In this document: piece by piece, positions 54,408 to 62,883 of the stretch | Position numbering within the stretch: the first letter of the stretch is position 1 | Layout of the letters: each line of letters starts with the position of its first letter | DNA from: Oceanobacillus luteolus | GTDB lineage: Bacteria; Bacillota; Bacilli; Bacillales; Amphibacillaceae | NCBI RefSeq assembly: GCF_023715655.1 | Contig: NZ_JAMBON010000005.1 | Location: forward strand, 62,001-126,000 | Length of the DNA: 64,000 bases | Direction of reading: 5' to 3' | Position numbers and translations under genes: made by a program | Notes under the pieces: model-generated | The model's input: only the letters and a program-made list of their open reading frames with translations | Told to the model about the DNA's origin: nothing | Database searches by the model: none

Positions 54408-55391
54408 ATGAAAAAACTAAAATATTTGATCATCAGTATGGTTGGATTAGTATTACTCATTTCTGGATGTTCCACTTCAGCCAGTACGGATGGTAAGCCA
54501 AAAAAAATCAAATTGGATTATGCGTACTACTCCCCTACTAGTCTAGTATTGAAAGAATTTGGATGGCTGGAAGAAGAATTGAAGGAAGATGGCATAGAAG
54601 TTGAATGGGTGTTAAGCCAAGGCAGTAATAAATCCTTGGAATTCCTGAACAGTAATAGTGTAGATTTCGGTTCTGCGGCAGGTGCGGCTACCTTAATGTC
54701 AAAAGCTAATGGCGCTCCAATCAAGACCGTCTATATCTTCTCCAAACCAGAATGGACTGCACTCGTCACAAATCAGAATTCAGGAATTGAATCGATTCAA
54801 GACTTAGAAGGAAAACGAGTTGCCGCTACACTGGGTACGGATCCATACATTTTCTTGCTTCGTGCTTTAGATGAATCCGGTATCTCAGCAGATGATGTTG
54901 AAATTGTAAACCTGCAACATGGAGATGGTGCTTCTGCCTTATCTTCCGGTTCTGTTGATGCCTGGGCGGGGCTTGACCCACATATGGCAAGACTGGAATT
55001 AGAATCCGATGCCGAACTGTTTTATCGCAATCCTGACTTCAATACGTATGGCTTTTTAAGTGTCAGAGAGGAATTTGCTGAGCAATATCCCGACTATGTG
55101 GATAGAGTTATTGAGGTTTATGAGAAAGCTAGAGAATGGACCATTGACAATCCAGAAAAGGCTGCCGAAATCCTGGCTGAAGAAGCGAGCATCGAACTAG
55201 AAGTGGCCAAAACACAGATTGAACGGAATGATTTCTCCAATGCTATACCGAGTGAGCTGCATCATGAGGCGCTGATTGAAGCAGGCAATGTCTTACTTGG
55301 AGAAGTAATCGATGAAACAACAGATATTAAAGAAGTCACTTCGGAACTCATTGATTCGTCGTTTGCGGAAGAAACAATCAAGTCTGAATAA
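54408..55391 (+). CDS. SsuA/TauA-like ABC substrate-binding lipoprotein
   Basis: The ATG at 54408 is chosen for its AGGAGGA site and clean signal peptide (lipobox LISGC, Cys21); an upstream in-frame start lacks both. The 327-residue product is of the NMT1/SsuA type (KIKLDYAYYSPTSLVLKEFGWLEEE, SVDFGSAAGAATLMSKANG, VDAWAGLDPHMA). It lies directly behind the S-box riboswitch and ahead of its permease and ATPase. A sulfur compound that relieves methionine shortage is the expected substrate (inference); the exact compound is not known. Confidence 0.9.
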   Translation: MKKLKYLIISMVGLVLLISGCSTSASTDGKPKKIKLDYAYYSPTSLVLKEFGWLEEELKEDGIEVEWVLSQGSNKSLEFLNSNSVDFGSAAGAATLMSKANGAPIKTVYIFSKPEWTALVTNQNSGIESIQDLEGKRVAATLGTDPYIFLLRALDESGISADDVEIVNLQHGDGASALSSGSVDAWAGLDPHMARLELESDAELFYRNPDFNTYGFLSVREEFAEQYPDYVDRVIEVYEKAREWTIDNPEKAAEILAEEASIELEVAKTQIERNDFSNAIPSELHHEALIEAGNVLLGEVIDETTDIKEVTSELIDSSFAEETIKSE

Positions 55392-55406
55392 GGTGGAGGG
55401 AACAAG

Positions 55407-56261
55407 ATGAAATACAAAGGGGAATTAACAACATCCGTACCTTTAAAGAAACAAATCGAAAAGAATAAAGCTACTGGAAAACTTAATGGATTTTCAGGGT
55501 CTGGAAGAACAGTAATTTTAGGCAGTATTATTCCGGTAACCCTCTTAATAATATGGGAGGGTTTAAGTAGATTAGAAGTATTACCTGCCTACCAGCTTCC
55601 CGCACCGACCGTTATTTTCAACACCATCCTGACGATGGCGCAGGATGGCACATTATGGTCGCATATCGGGATAACGACTATCCGTGTATTTCAAGGATTT
55701 ATATTAGGTACCATCGTTGCAATCATCCTAGGATCGTTAGTCGGATTTTATAAAAAAGCGGAGCAGTTGTTGGATCCGATGCTGCAAGCCTTCCGCTCCA
55801 TCCCTTCCCTCGCTTGGGTACCTTTATTCATTCTATGGATGGGAATTGGGGAACCTTCGAAGGTGACGATGATTGCAGTCGGGGTGTTTTTCCCGGTTTA
55901 TTTAAATATCGTGAGCGGGATAAGCGGCGTGGACCGAAAACTGATTGAAGTTGGAAAGATGTATAGTTTAAACAACTTCCAACTCATCAAAAGAATCATC
56001 TTGCCAGCTGCATTACCTTCCTTTATTGTCGGTCTTCGCAGCGGTCTTGGCTTAGGGTGGATGTTTGTTGTCGCAGCGGAACTAATGGGTGCAAGTCAAG
56101 GGTTAGGGTATTTACTCGTCCTTGGGCAAAATACACTCTCACCCGAGACAATTATCGCAAGCATTATTTTATTTGCAGTAATTGGTAAGTTATCGGATTG
56201 GATTTTAAAACTGATTCAAGACAGGTCACTTCATTGGCAGGATGGTCTGGAGCGATCGTAA
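55407..56261 (+). CDS. SsuC-like ABC transporter permease
   Basis: The 284-residue product has an N-terminal cytoplasmic stretch, then about six membrane segments with the EAA-like loop [45 protein letters not shown]. It belongs to the nitrate/sulfonate/taurine permease class. GGTGGAGGG precedes the ATG, 15 bases after the binding-protein stop, so the genes are co-transcribed under the S-box riboswitch. Confidence 0.92.
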   Translation: MKYKGELTTSVPLKKQIEKNKATGKLNGFSGSGRTVILGSIIPVTLLIIWEGLSRLEVLPAYQLPAPTVIFNTILTMAQDGTLWSHIGITTIRVFQGFILGTIVAIILGSLVGFYKKAEQLLDPMLQAFRSIPSLAWVPLFILWMGIGEPSKVTMIAVGVFFPVYLNIVSGISGVDRKLIEVGKMYSLNNFQLIKRIILPAALPSFIVGLRSGLGLGWMFVVAAELMGASQGLGYLLVLGQNTLSPETIIASIILFAVIGKLSDWILKLIQDRSLHWQDGLERS

Positions 56262-56278
56262 ACAAAGGGGGTAATCAA

Positions 56279-57019
56279 ATGAGCCTTGAATTAAGGGATG
56301 TCAGCCGAACATTTGACGGGAAAACAGCTGTGAATAATATCAACTTCTCCGCCAAGCCTGGTGAGATTATCGGACTCCTCGGCACGAGTGGCTGTGGGAA
56401 AAGTACATTATTACGTGCAATTTCCGGACTAGATCGTGGGTATGATGGAGAAATTGCAATAAACGGAACGACCACCAAAGCAGTGCATGACAAAGTAGGA
56501 TTCATTTTCCAAGAGCCAAGATTATTTCCATGGTTAACGGTATTGGAAAATGTAACTTTCGGCTTAAAGGGAGATAAACAAGACATGACGGAACGGGCCA
56601 CCAAATATTTGGAAAGTGTCGGTTTAAAGGGTAGTGAGAAACTTTATCCAAAACAATTGTCCGGCGGGATGGCTCAGCGTGTAGCAATTGCTAGAGCATT
56701 GGTCACATCACCGGAAATCCTTTTATTAGATGAACCATTCAGCGCCCTCGATGCATTTACAAAAATGCAGCTGCAGGATTTGTTGTTGGATGTTTGGAAG
56801 ACTCATCAGTCCACCATCGTTTTAGTCACCCACGATATTGATGAAGCAACATATTTATGTGATCGCATCATTATTTTAAGAGGGCAGCCTGGAGAAATCG
56901 ATAAAGAAATTGAAATTAGTGAAGCACGTAATCTCGAGCGTGGCAGCGAGAAAGCCGCATTCTACAAGAAAGAGATTTTAGACAGCCTTGATTTGAATAA
57001 ACAGAGTTCGCGCATCTAA
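56279..57019 (+). CDS. SsuB-like ABC transporter ATPase
   Basis: The ATG at 56279 has AAAGGGGG upstream and gives [12 protein letters not shown]; a longer frame overlaps the permease gene. The 246-residue product has Walker A ([13 protein letters not shown]), the Q-loop ([11 protein letters not shown]), the signature [15 protein letters not shown] and Walker B ([12 protein letters not shown]). It energises the permease encoded upstream. The synthetase gene follows 15 bases later. Confidence 0.94.
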   Translation: MSLELRDVSRTFDGKTAVNNINFSAKPGEIIGLLGTSGCGKSTLLRAISGLDRGYDGEIAINGTTTKAVHDKVGFIFQEPRLFPWLTVLENVTFGLKGDKQDMTERATKYLESVGLKGSEKLYPKQLSGGMAQRVAIARALVTSPEILLLDEPFSALDAFTKMQLQDLLLDVWKTHQSTIVLVTHDIDEATYLCDRIIILRGQPGEIDKEIEISEARNLERGSEKAAFYKKEILDSLDLNKQSSRI

Positions 57020-57034
57020 AGGGAGGAAAAGAAC

Positions 57035-58753
57035 ATGACATTAAAAAATAGAAGTATTCCATCTTTAGCTAATCATGCTTACAATCTATCAGACTATAAC
57101 GAAGTAAGGAAAAACTTTGACTGGAACCAATTAGGGAGAGATTTTATCCGGGAAGACGGTAAGGTCAATGCAGCACATGAGACGATTGACCGTCATGTAG
57201 AAGATGGCTATGGTGATAAAATTGCCCTCCACTATGTCAATGGTGAGGAGAGACAAAGTTATACCTTCAAAGAAGTGAAGGAAAAAACGGATCACTATGC
57301 AACAGTTTTAAAGAATTCTGGTGTTAAAAAAGGAGATCGCGTATTTGTTTTCCTTCCGAAAACGCCAGAATGCTATATTTCCATCCTGGCAATCATTAAG
57401 ATTGGTGCCATTGCTGGTCCACTTTTTGAAGCCTTCATGCAGGATGCGATAAAAGAACGTATCAATGACTGTGAAGGTACACTGCTAATTACAGATAAGG
57501 ATATGGTAAATAGAGTGCCGCAAGACGAAATCCCTTCGTTAAAAACCATATTATTTGTGGAGGATATCGAAGTACTTACTATTGAAGGTGTAGAAGAAGA
57601 TGTTGTAGAGTGGCTCGACCCGGAAGATGGATTAATTATTCATTATACAAGCGGTTCTACAGGAAAACCTAAAGGTGTGCTCCACGCTCATCGGGCGGTC
57701 GGTCATCATTACATTTCTGGTAAATGGGTACTGGATATTAAAGATGACGACGTATATTGGTGCACCTCCCACCCAGGCTGGGTGACAGGGAGTGTATACG
57801 GTTTGTTTGCACCATGGCTGAACCGGGCAACGATCATCATCCAAAACGGACGCTTTCAGGCTGAGGAGTGGTATCAACTCATCGAGGAATTCAAAGTAAC
57901 GATTTGGTACAGCGCCCCTACTGCTTTTCGCATGCTCCTTGCTCAGGATGAGTTGCTTGAAAAATACGACCTATCATCTATCCGACATGTACTGAGTGTC
58001 GGTGAGCCACTAAACCCTGAAGTTATTTACTGGGCTTGGGAAAAACTGGGCGTCCGCATTCACGATACATGGTGGATGACCGAGACTGGAGGACATTTAG
58101 TCGTCAATTTACCATCTGAAGAAATAAGGCCGGGCTCGATGGGCAGACCATTCCCGGGGATACAAGTCGGTATCCTTGATGAAGATGGAAATGAATTGCC
58201 TCGTTGCTCTGTTGGGCAACTCGCTGTCCGTACTCCTTGGCCGGGACTGATGAAGGAAATCTGGGGAAATAAAAAGAAATTCAATGATTACTTTAAATAT
58301 GAAGGCTGGTATCTTTCAGGTGATTTAGCTATTCAAGATGAGGATGATTATGTGTTTTTCCAAAGCCGAGACGACGATATGATTAACTCTTCCGGTGAAC
58401 GGATCGGCCCGTTTGAAGTGGAAAGTAAACTGATTGAGCATCCGGCAGTCAGTGAAGCCGGTGTAATCGGTAAACCAGATCCAACCCGAGGTGAAATTGT
58501 AAAAGCATTCATCACCCTCCGTCCAGGATATGTGGAATCGGAAGAACTGTTAGAAGACATCCGTCTATTTGTCCGAAATCAACTAGCGGCACACGCAGCA
58601 CCTCGAGAAATTGAGGTTATGGATGAATTACCAAAAACAACAATCAGTGGGAAGATTTTACGAAGAGAATTAAAAGCACGGGAAGTAGCTTTAAGTCATG
58701 CAGAGGCAAACCACACTGGAGTCAAAGAACCTTCTGTATCAGCAACTCGTTAA
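57035..58753 (+). CDS. AcsA-like AMP-forming acyl-CoA synthetase in the S-box operon
   Basis: The 572-residue product closely follows the layout and length of Bacillus AcsA, acetyl-CoA synthetase. Motifs are HYTSGSTGKPKGVLHAH (AMP-binding), YWCTSHPGWVTGSVYG, HVLSVGEPLNPEVI, IHDTWWMTETGG, and the C-terminal catalytic Lys540 (SGKILRREL). The Trp pair in DTWWMTETG usually limits substrates to small acids such as acetate or propionate. GGGAGG precedes the ATG, and no terminator separates it from the ABC genes. It is therefore SAM-controlled, which is unusual for AcsA. It may activate a small organosulfur acid delivered by the transporter (inference). Confidence 0.88.
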   Translation: MTLKNRSIPSLANHAYNLSDYNEVRKNFDWNQLGRDFIREDGKVNAAHETIDRHVEDGYGDKIALHYVNGEERQSYTFKEVKEKTDHYATVLKNSGVKKGDRVFVFLPKTPECYISILAIIKIGAIAGPLFEAFMQDAIKERINDCEGTLLITDKDMVNRVPQDEIPSLKTILFVEDIEVLTIEGVEEDVVEWLDPEDGLIIHYTSGSTGKPKGVLHAHRAVGHHYISGKWVLDIKDDDVYWCTSHPGWVTGSVYGLFAPWLNRATIIIQNGRFQAEEWYQLIEEFKVTIWYSAPTAFRMLLAQDELLEKYDLSSIRHVLSVGEPLNPEVIYWAWEKLGVRIHDTWWMTETGGHLVVNLPSEEIRPGSMGRPFPGIQVGILDEDGNELPRCSVGQLAVRTPWPGLMKEIWGNKKKFNDYFKYEGWYLSGDLAIQDEDDYVFFQSRDDDMINSSGERIGPFEVESKLIEHPAVSEAGVIGKPDPTRGEIVKAFITLRPGYVESEELLEDIRLFVRNQLAAHAAPREIEVMDELPKTTISGKILRRELKAREVALSHAEANHTGVKEPSVSATR

Positions 58754-58777
58754 AATAGCTAGCAAACAAAGTAAACA

Positions 58778-58812
58778 AAAATAGCCGTGTGGTAAAAGTC
58801 CGCACGGCTATT
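58778..58812. terminator. Bidirectional terminator between the synthetase gene and cysK
   Basis: AAATAGCCGTG...CACGGCTATTT is a long, nearly perfect stem with an additional GG/CC pair inside. A-runs and T-runs flank it, so it can end both converging transcripts. Confidence 0.88.
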
Positions 58813-58852
58813 TATAAAAAGTATAGGGATGGTCAGCTAGCTCCCCACTCTA

Positions 58853-59776
58853 TCACTCTGGAAATAAATCCGATGATAAATATCGTTCCCCTGTGTCAGG
58901 AGCAATGCTGAGAACTCTCGCAGATTCCGGAAGTTCTTTTGCTATCTGGATGGCGAAATATGCAGAAGCTGCACCAGATGCGCCGACAAATATCCCTTCC
59001 TTTGCAGCAAGATAGCGGGCCATTTGTTGGGCGTCTTCATCTTCTATATGAAGAATCTCATCAAAGATTTCCTGGTTTAATATTTTCGGGATGAACCCAG
59101 GGCCTGTGCCCGGAATTTTATGTGGACCTGGTTGCCCACCGGAGAGAACTGGAGAACCTTTAGGCTCGACCACATATATTTTTAGATCGGGGATTTGTTT
59201 TTTCAATTCTTCACCTGCACCTGTCACGGTCCCTCCTGTCCCCGCAGTGAGGACTAGAGCATCCAACTTACCATCAAAGGATTCTAGAATTTCCACTGCA
59301 GTTGTTTCACGATGAGCATCAGAGTTTGCTTCATTTTCAAATTGCATCGGAATAAAGCTGTTTGGGATGTTGCTCGCTATCTTGTTTGCTTCGTCGATAG
59401 CTCCTTGCATCCTTTGACTTGCAGGTGTCAGAATGACTTCTGCCCCGTAGGCTTTCATAATTTTTATCCGTTCTTTCGTAGCATTATCCGGCATCGTGAT
59501 GATGCAGCGATATCCCTTAACTGCGCTGACCATACAAATTCCAATCCCTGTATTTCCAGAAGTCGGCTCAATAATCGTGCTTTTTCCCGGAATCAGTTTG
59601 CCATCTCTTTCTGCTTGTTCAATCATATTGAATGCTGCCCGGTCTTTGACACTGCCACCCGGATTATATGACTCTAATTTCATATATACACCAGCACCAT
59701 TTGGATCTGGTAATTTATTCAACTGAACAATAGGAGTATTTCCGATAAGATCAAGTACTGAACGATATATCTTCAT
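58853..59776 (-). CDS. cysK: Cysteine synthase (O-acetylserine sulfhydrylase)
   Basis: The 307-residue product is a fold-type II PLP enzyme. The PLP lysine is in GGSVKDRAAFNMI (about Lys44). EPTSGNTGIGICMV binds the substrate carboxylate, and the phosphate loop is TAGTGGTVTGAG. It makes cysteine from O-acetylserine and sulfide. It lies between two sulfonate-type ABC transporter operons and is divergent from the second. A CymR-like box lies upstream. The length is normal for CysK; a paralogue of slightly different specificity cannot be excluded. Confidence 0.92.
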   Translation of the reverse strand: MKIYRSVLDLIGNTPIVQLNKLPDPNGAGVYMKLESYNPGGSVKDRAAFNMIEQAERDGKLIPGKSTIIEPTSGNTGIGICMVSAVKGYRCIITMPDNATKERIKIMKAYGAEVILTPASQRMQGAIDEANKIASNIPNSFIPMQFENEANSDAHRETTAVEILESFDGKLDALVLTAGTGGTVTGAGEELKKQIPDLKIYVVEPKGSPVLSGGQPGPHKIPGTGPGFIPKILNQEIFDEILHIEDEDAQQMARYLAAKEGIFVGASGAASAYFAIQIAKELPESARVLSIAPDTGERYLSSDLFPE

Positions 59777-59823
59777 GAAGTTCCTTCCTCTCTTATTGCA
59801 TAATAAACGAAATGCTGCAATTT

Positions 59824-59849
59824 AAATTCCAACTAAATCAGTCAGCTTA
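59824..59849 (-). promoter_or_regulatory. Candidate CymR operator upstream of cysK
   Basis: Read on the minus strand, TAA is followed after 16 bases by GGAATTT, matching the TAA...GGAATTT pattern of Bacillus CymR sites as I recall it. The cysK start codon lies about 50 bases further. The same TAA-N16-GGAAT spacing occurs at 59951-59976. Confidence 0.45.
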
Positions 59850-59912
59850 GTATTATTTTGACTATATTTTAGCGTATATCTAGGGAGATAACAATAAAGA
59901 AAGACTGGAAGA

Positions 59913-59976
59913 TTGACTTTTAAGTGAGGAAGTATATAATAAAACATAGTTAATCCGATTAACTTACTAGGAATAG
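59913..59976 (+). promoter_or_regulatory. Sigma-A promoter with candidate CymR operator
   Basis: TTGACT (59913-59918), a 16-base spacer and TATAAT (59935-59940) form a strong promoter. The segment 59951-59976 begins TAA and reaches GGAAT after 16 bases, covering the expected transcription start. This placement suits repression of the second sulfonate-type transporter when cysteine is plentiful. The site also contains the inverted repeat GTTAATC-C-GATTAAC. Confidence 0.5.
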
Positions 59977-60006
59977 TTCGGTTAATCTATGAATAGGTGG
60001 GAGAAC

Positions 60007-60792
60007 ATGTTTCTTTCGATAAATAACGTACAGAAAAGCTTTCCAAATCAAGGAAAAACGGAACAAGTATTACGTGATATCAACTTAAATATAGAAAAGG
60101 GAGAATTCGTTTCTCTTTTAGGACCATCTGGTTGTGGGAAATCTACCGTGCTGAACATTATTGCAGGACTTCTTAGACCCAGTGAAGGAGAACTTTACTT
60201 AGACAACCAACAAATAACTAAACCCGGGAATGACCGGGGCATGGTATTTCAACAGGCTGCCCTCTTCCCTTGGTTATCCGTGGAAGAGAATGTGATGTTT
60301 CCATTGAAAAAAATAATGAAGAAACAGGAAGCCCGAGAAACAGCACAGAAATATTTACAACTCGTACAATTGAGTGCTTACGCCAATCATTCTCCTCATG
60401 AACTTTCAGGAGGTATGCAGCAGCGAGTCGCCATCGCCAGAGCATTGGCGATGAGCCCCCGGGTGCTGCTTATGGACGAACCATTCGGTGCACTAGATGA
60501 ACAAACAAGAATCAGGCTTCATGACGAACTGGAGAGAATCTGGGTCGAAACAAAAAAGACGATTATATTCGTGACCCATAGTATCCAAGAGGCCATTAAG
60601 TTATCTGACCGCATCATTGTCATGGGTACCCAACCAGGCAGAATCTTACAAGATATCCCTATCGACATCGAAAGACCTCGTGAAAAACATTTGCAACAGA
60701 TGGCACAATATGAAGAACAGATTATGAAACTATTAAAAAATGAAATTGATAAAGTAGCAGAAGAGGAATTGAAATATGCAGTTAGCAATTAA
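60007..60792 (+). CDS. SsuB/TauB-like ABC transporter ATPase, second system
   Basis: The ATG at 60007 follows AGGTGGGAG and gives [12 protein letters not shown]; an ATG six codons earlier lacks a site. The 261-residue product has Walker A ([15 protein letters not shown]), the Q-loop ([11 protein letters not shown]), the signature [15 protein letters not shown] and Walker B ([12 protein letters not shown]). Its end overlaps the permease gene by 17 bases, showing tight coupling. It is first in a three-gene operon, likely under CymR control. Confidence 0.93.
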   Translation: MFLSINNVQKSFPNQGKTEQVLRDINLNIEKGEFVSLLGPSGCGKSTVLNIIAGLLRPSEGELYLDNQQITKPGNDRGMVFQQAALFPWLSVEENVMFPLKKIMKKQEARETAQKYLQLVQLSAYANHSPHELSGGMQQRVAIARALAMSPRVLLMDEPFGALDEQTRIRLHDELERIWVETKKTIIFVTHSIQEAIKLSDRIIVMGTQPGRILQDIPIDIERPREKHLQQMAQYEEQIMKLLKNEIDKVAEEELKYAVSN

Positions 60793-61543
60793 ACGCATTC
60801 TATTTTTTATAGGGTTATTTGCATTATGGGAATTGGCGATTTGGATTTTCTCCATTCCTCCCGTCATCTTACCATCCCCGACTACTGTCTTTTCAAGTTT
60901 ATTTGAAAGCTTAGCGGATGGGTCACTGTTGAAAGACTTAAGAGCAAGTTTTTCTCGATTATTAATAGGTTTAAGTATCGCACTGATTATCGGAGTACTT
61001 TTAGGGATATTATTAGCAAAGTTTAAAACTGCAGATGAGACACTTGGTTCTCTCATACTGGCATTACAAAGCATACCTAGTATCGTCTGGCTTCCACTGG
61101 CGATCATGTGGTTTGGCTTAAATGAGAAAGCAGTTATCTTCATCGTCGTACTCGGTGGAACCATCGTAATGACGATCAACATGCGAACAGGAATCAAAAA
61201 TGTGCAGCCGCTTTATACTAAAGCAGCTCAAACAATGGGGTCAACGGGGATCGATTTATTTTTCCGCGTTATCCTGCCCGCTTCCGTCCCTTATGCAGTT
61301 ACAGGTACGAGACTCGCATGGGCGTTTGCCTGGCGTGCATTAATGGCTGGTGAATTATTAAGCTCCGGACCAGGACTCGGCTATACGTTGAAATACGCAT
61401 CTGATTTCGGTCGGATGGATATGGTCATGGCAATCATGGTCGTGATTGGTGTAATTGGAGTTACAGTAGATATTCTTATTTTCCAACGGATTGAAAAGAA
61501 AGTCATGATTAAATGGGGATTAGAACAAAAAGAAGCAGCTTAG
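60776..61543 (+). CDS. SsuC/TauC-like ABC transporter permease, second system
   Basis: The 255-residue product has about six membrane segments and the EAA-like loop GIKNVQPLYTKAAQTMGSTGIDLFFRVILPASVPYAVTGTRLAWAFAW. It belongs to the nitrate/sulfonate/taurine class. The start lies inside the end of the ATPase gene with a GAGGAATT site. The binding-protein gene follows after 43 bases. Confidence 0.93.
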   Translation: MQLAIKRILFFIGLFALWELAIWIFSIPPVILPSPTTVFSSLFESLADGSLLKDLRASFSRLLIGLSIALIIGVLLGILLAKFKTADETLGSLILALQSIPSIVWLPLAIMWFGLNEKAVIFIVVLGGTIVMTINMRTGIKNVQPLYTKAAQTMGSTGIDLFFRVILPASVPYAVTGTRLAWAFAWRALMAGELLSSGPGLGYTLKYASDFGRMDMVMAIMVVIGVIGVTVDILIFQRIEKKVMIKWGLEQKEAA

Positions 61544-61586
61544 ACGTCATGTCTTTTAAGATTACATTTATTAAGGAGGAAGTTAA

Positions 61587-62579
61587 ATGAGAAAGTGGAT
61601 TTTACTGTTGGTTTTATCTCTTTCCTTGGGAGCATTAGCAGCTTGTGGTGATGATTCTGGTACTAGTGGGGATGCAGAGAAGGAAGAAGTCATCATTGGA
61701 TATTTCCCGAATATCGACCATGCACCAGCAATGGTTGCCCGTGAAAAAGGTTACTACGAAGAGGCGCTTGGCGATAACGTGAACATCGAATATCGTACAT
61801 TCCCAGATGGGGGTACATTTATGACCGCCTTAAAATCTGGTGAAATTGATGCTGGATTAGTTGGACCAGGGCCAGTGTTAAACAACTATTCCAATGGTGC
61901 AGATGTTAAAATTATTAGCGGTGCCTCGGCTGGAGGTACAGTAGTAGTAGCAAGTGAACAAAGTGGAATTGAAACATTAGAAGACATTGAAGGAAAAACA
62001 TTTATTACACCTGGTATTGGCTGTACCCATAACGTACAATTTGAAACATATTTAATGGAGCAAGGTGTTGATGAATTATCTTCCGAGCGTATCGGTGGTT
62101 CTTTGAAGCATGTGACTGGAAACCCAGCTTCTTATCAAGGTATGTTTGAAACAGGGCAAGTAGATTTAGCTGCAGTTCCAGAGCCATGGGCGTCGATTCT
62201 GATTGATAACGGAGCAAAAGTCGTTGTAAGCACAGAAGAAATCGCTTATGGAGAAAACTTACCAAACGTTGTTTCAGTAGCAACAGGAGATCTAGTTGAA
62301 AATAACCCCGAAATCGTTCAAGGATTAGTGGACGCACAGCAAAAAGCAGTGGATTTCATCAATGAGAATCGTGAAGAAGCTCAAGACATCGCGATCAACG
62401 CAATCAAAGACTTGACTAAACAAGAAATGGATAATGATATTGTGGCGAAAGCGATGGATCGGATCACGTATACTACTGAAATCGAAGAAGAAGTATTGCT
62501 CGAGTTCGGTCAGTCCTCATTCGAATTGGAGTTTCTAAAGGAACAACCTAATTTTGAAGGATTAGTAGCGTCTGAGTAA
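61587..62579 (+). CDS. Sulfonate/taurine-type ABC substrate-binding lipoprotein, second system
   Basis: The 330-residue product has a lipoprotein signal (LGALAACG, Cys20). An NMT1/SsuA-type binding domain follows: VIIGYFPNIDHAPAMVAREKGYYEE, LKSGEIDAGLVGPGPVLNNYSNG, ITPGIGCTHNVQFETYL, and LAAVPEPWASIL. It differs clearly from the paralogue at 54408, so a different sulfur source is likely. AAGGAGG precedes the ATG. A terminator follows the stop. The operon order ATPase-permease-receptor is the reverse of the S-box operon. Confidence 0.92.
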   Translation: MRKWILLLVLSLSLGALAACGDDSGTSGDAEKEEVIIGYFPNIDHAPAMVAREKGYYEEALGDNVNIEYRTFPDGGTFMTALKSGEIDAGLVGPGPVLNNYSNGADVKIISGASAGGTVVVASEQSGIETLEDIEGKTFITPGIGCTHNVQFETYLMEQGVDELSSERIGGSLKHVTGNPASYQGMFETGQVDLAAVPEPWASILIDNGAKVVVSTEEIAYGENLPNVVSVATGDLVENNPEIVQGLVDAQQKAVDFINENREEAQDIAINAIKDLTKQEMDNDIVAKAMDRITYTTEIEEEVLLEFGQSSFELEFLKEQPNFEGLVASE

Positions 62580-62606
62580 ATAAACGATCATTGTATTTAA
62601 AAGATT

Positions 62607-62648
62607 TGACCCTTGCTGACTCTGAACGGAGTTATCAAGGGTCTTTAC
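62607..62648 (+). terminator. Terminator of the second sulfonate-type transporter operon
   Basis: GACCCTTG (62608-62615) pairs with CAAGGGTC (62636-62643), with an inner GACTC/GAGTT stem, followed by TTT. The following 235 bases to the next gene hold no other feature I can support. Confidence 0.75.
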
Positions 62649-62883
62649 CGTTTGTGAATATAAAAGCCTCTTAGGTTCAGATAAGTACCTTGAGCCTGCA
62701 ACCCTTTCCTTCCGCCCTTTTCCCTAGAAACCTTCCTCCCAACGTTCGAGATATTCTTAGTAAAGAAGTTGTGGTTCACTAAAAACCACGTAGTCTATAG
62801 CATTCATTTTATAAATATCGGAAGGAGATTAGTACATATAACGAGAATAATTTCATTACTAATACTAACAAGGAGGCACTGCA

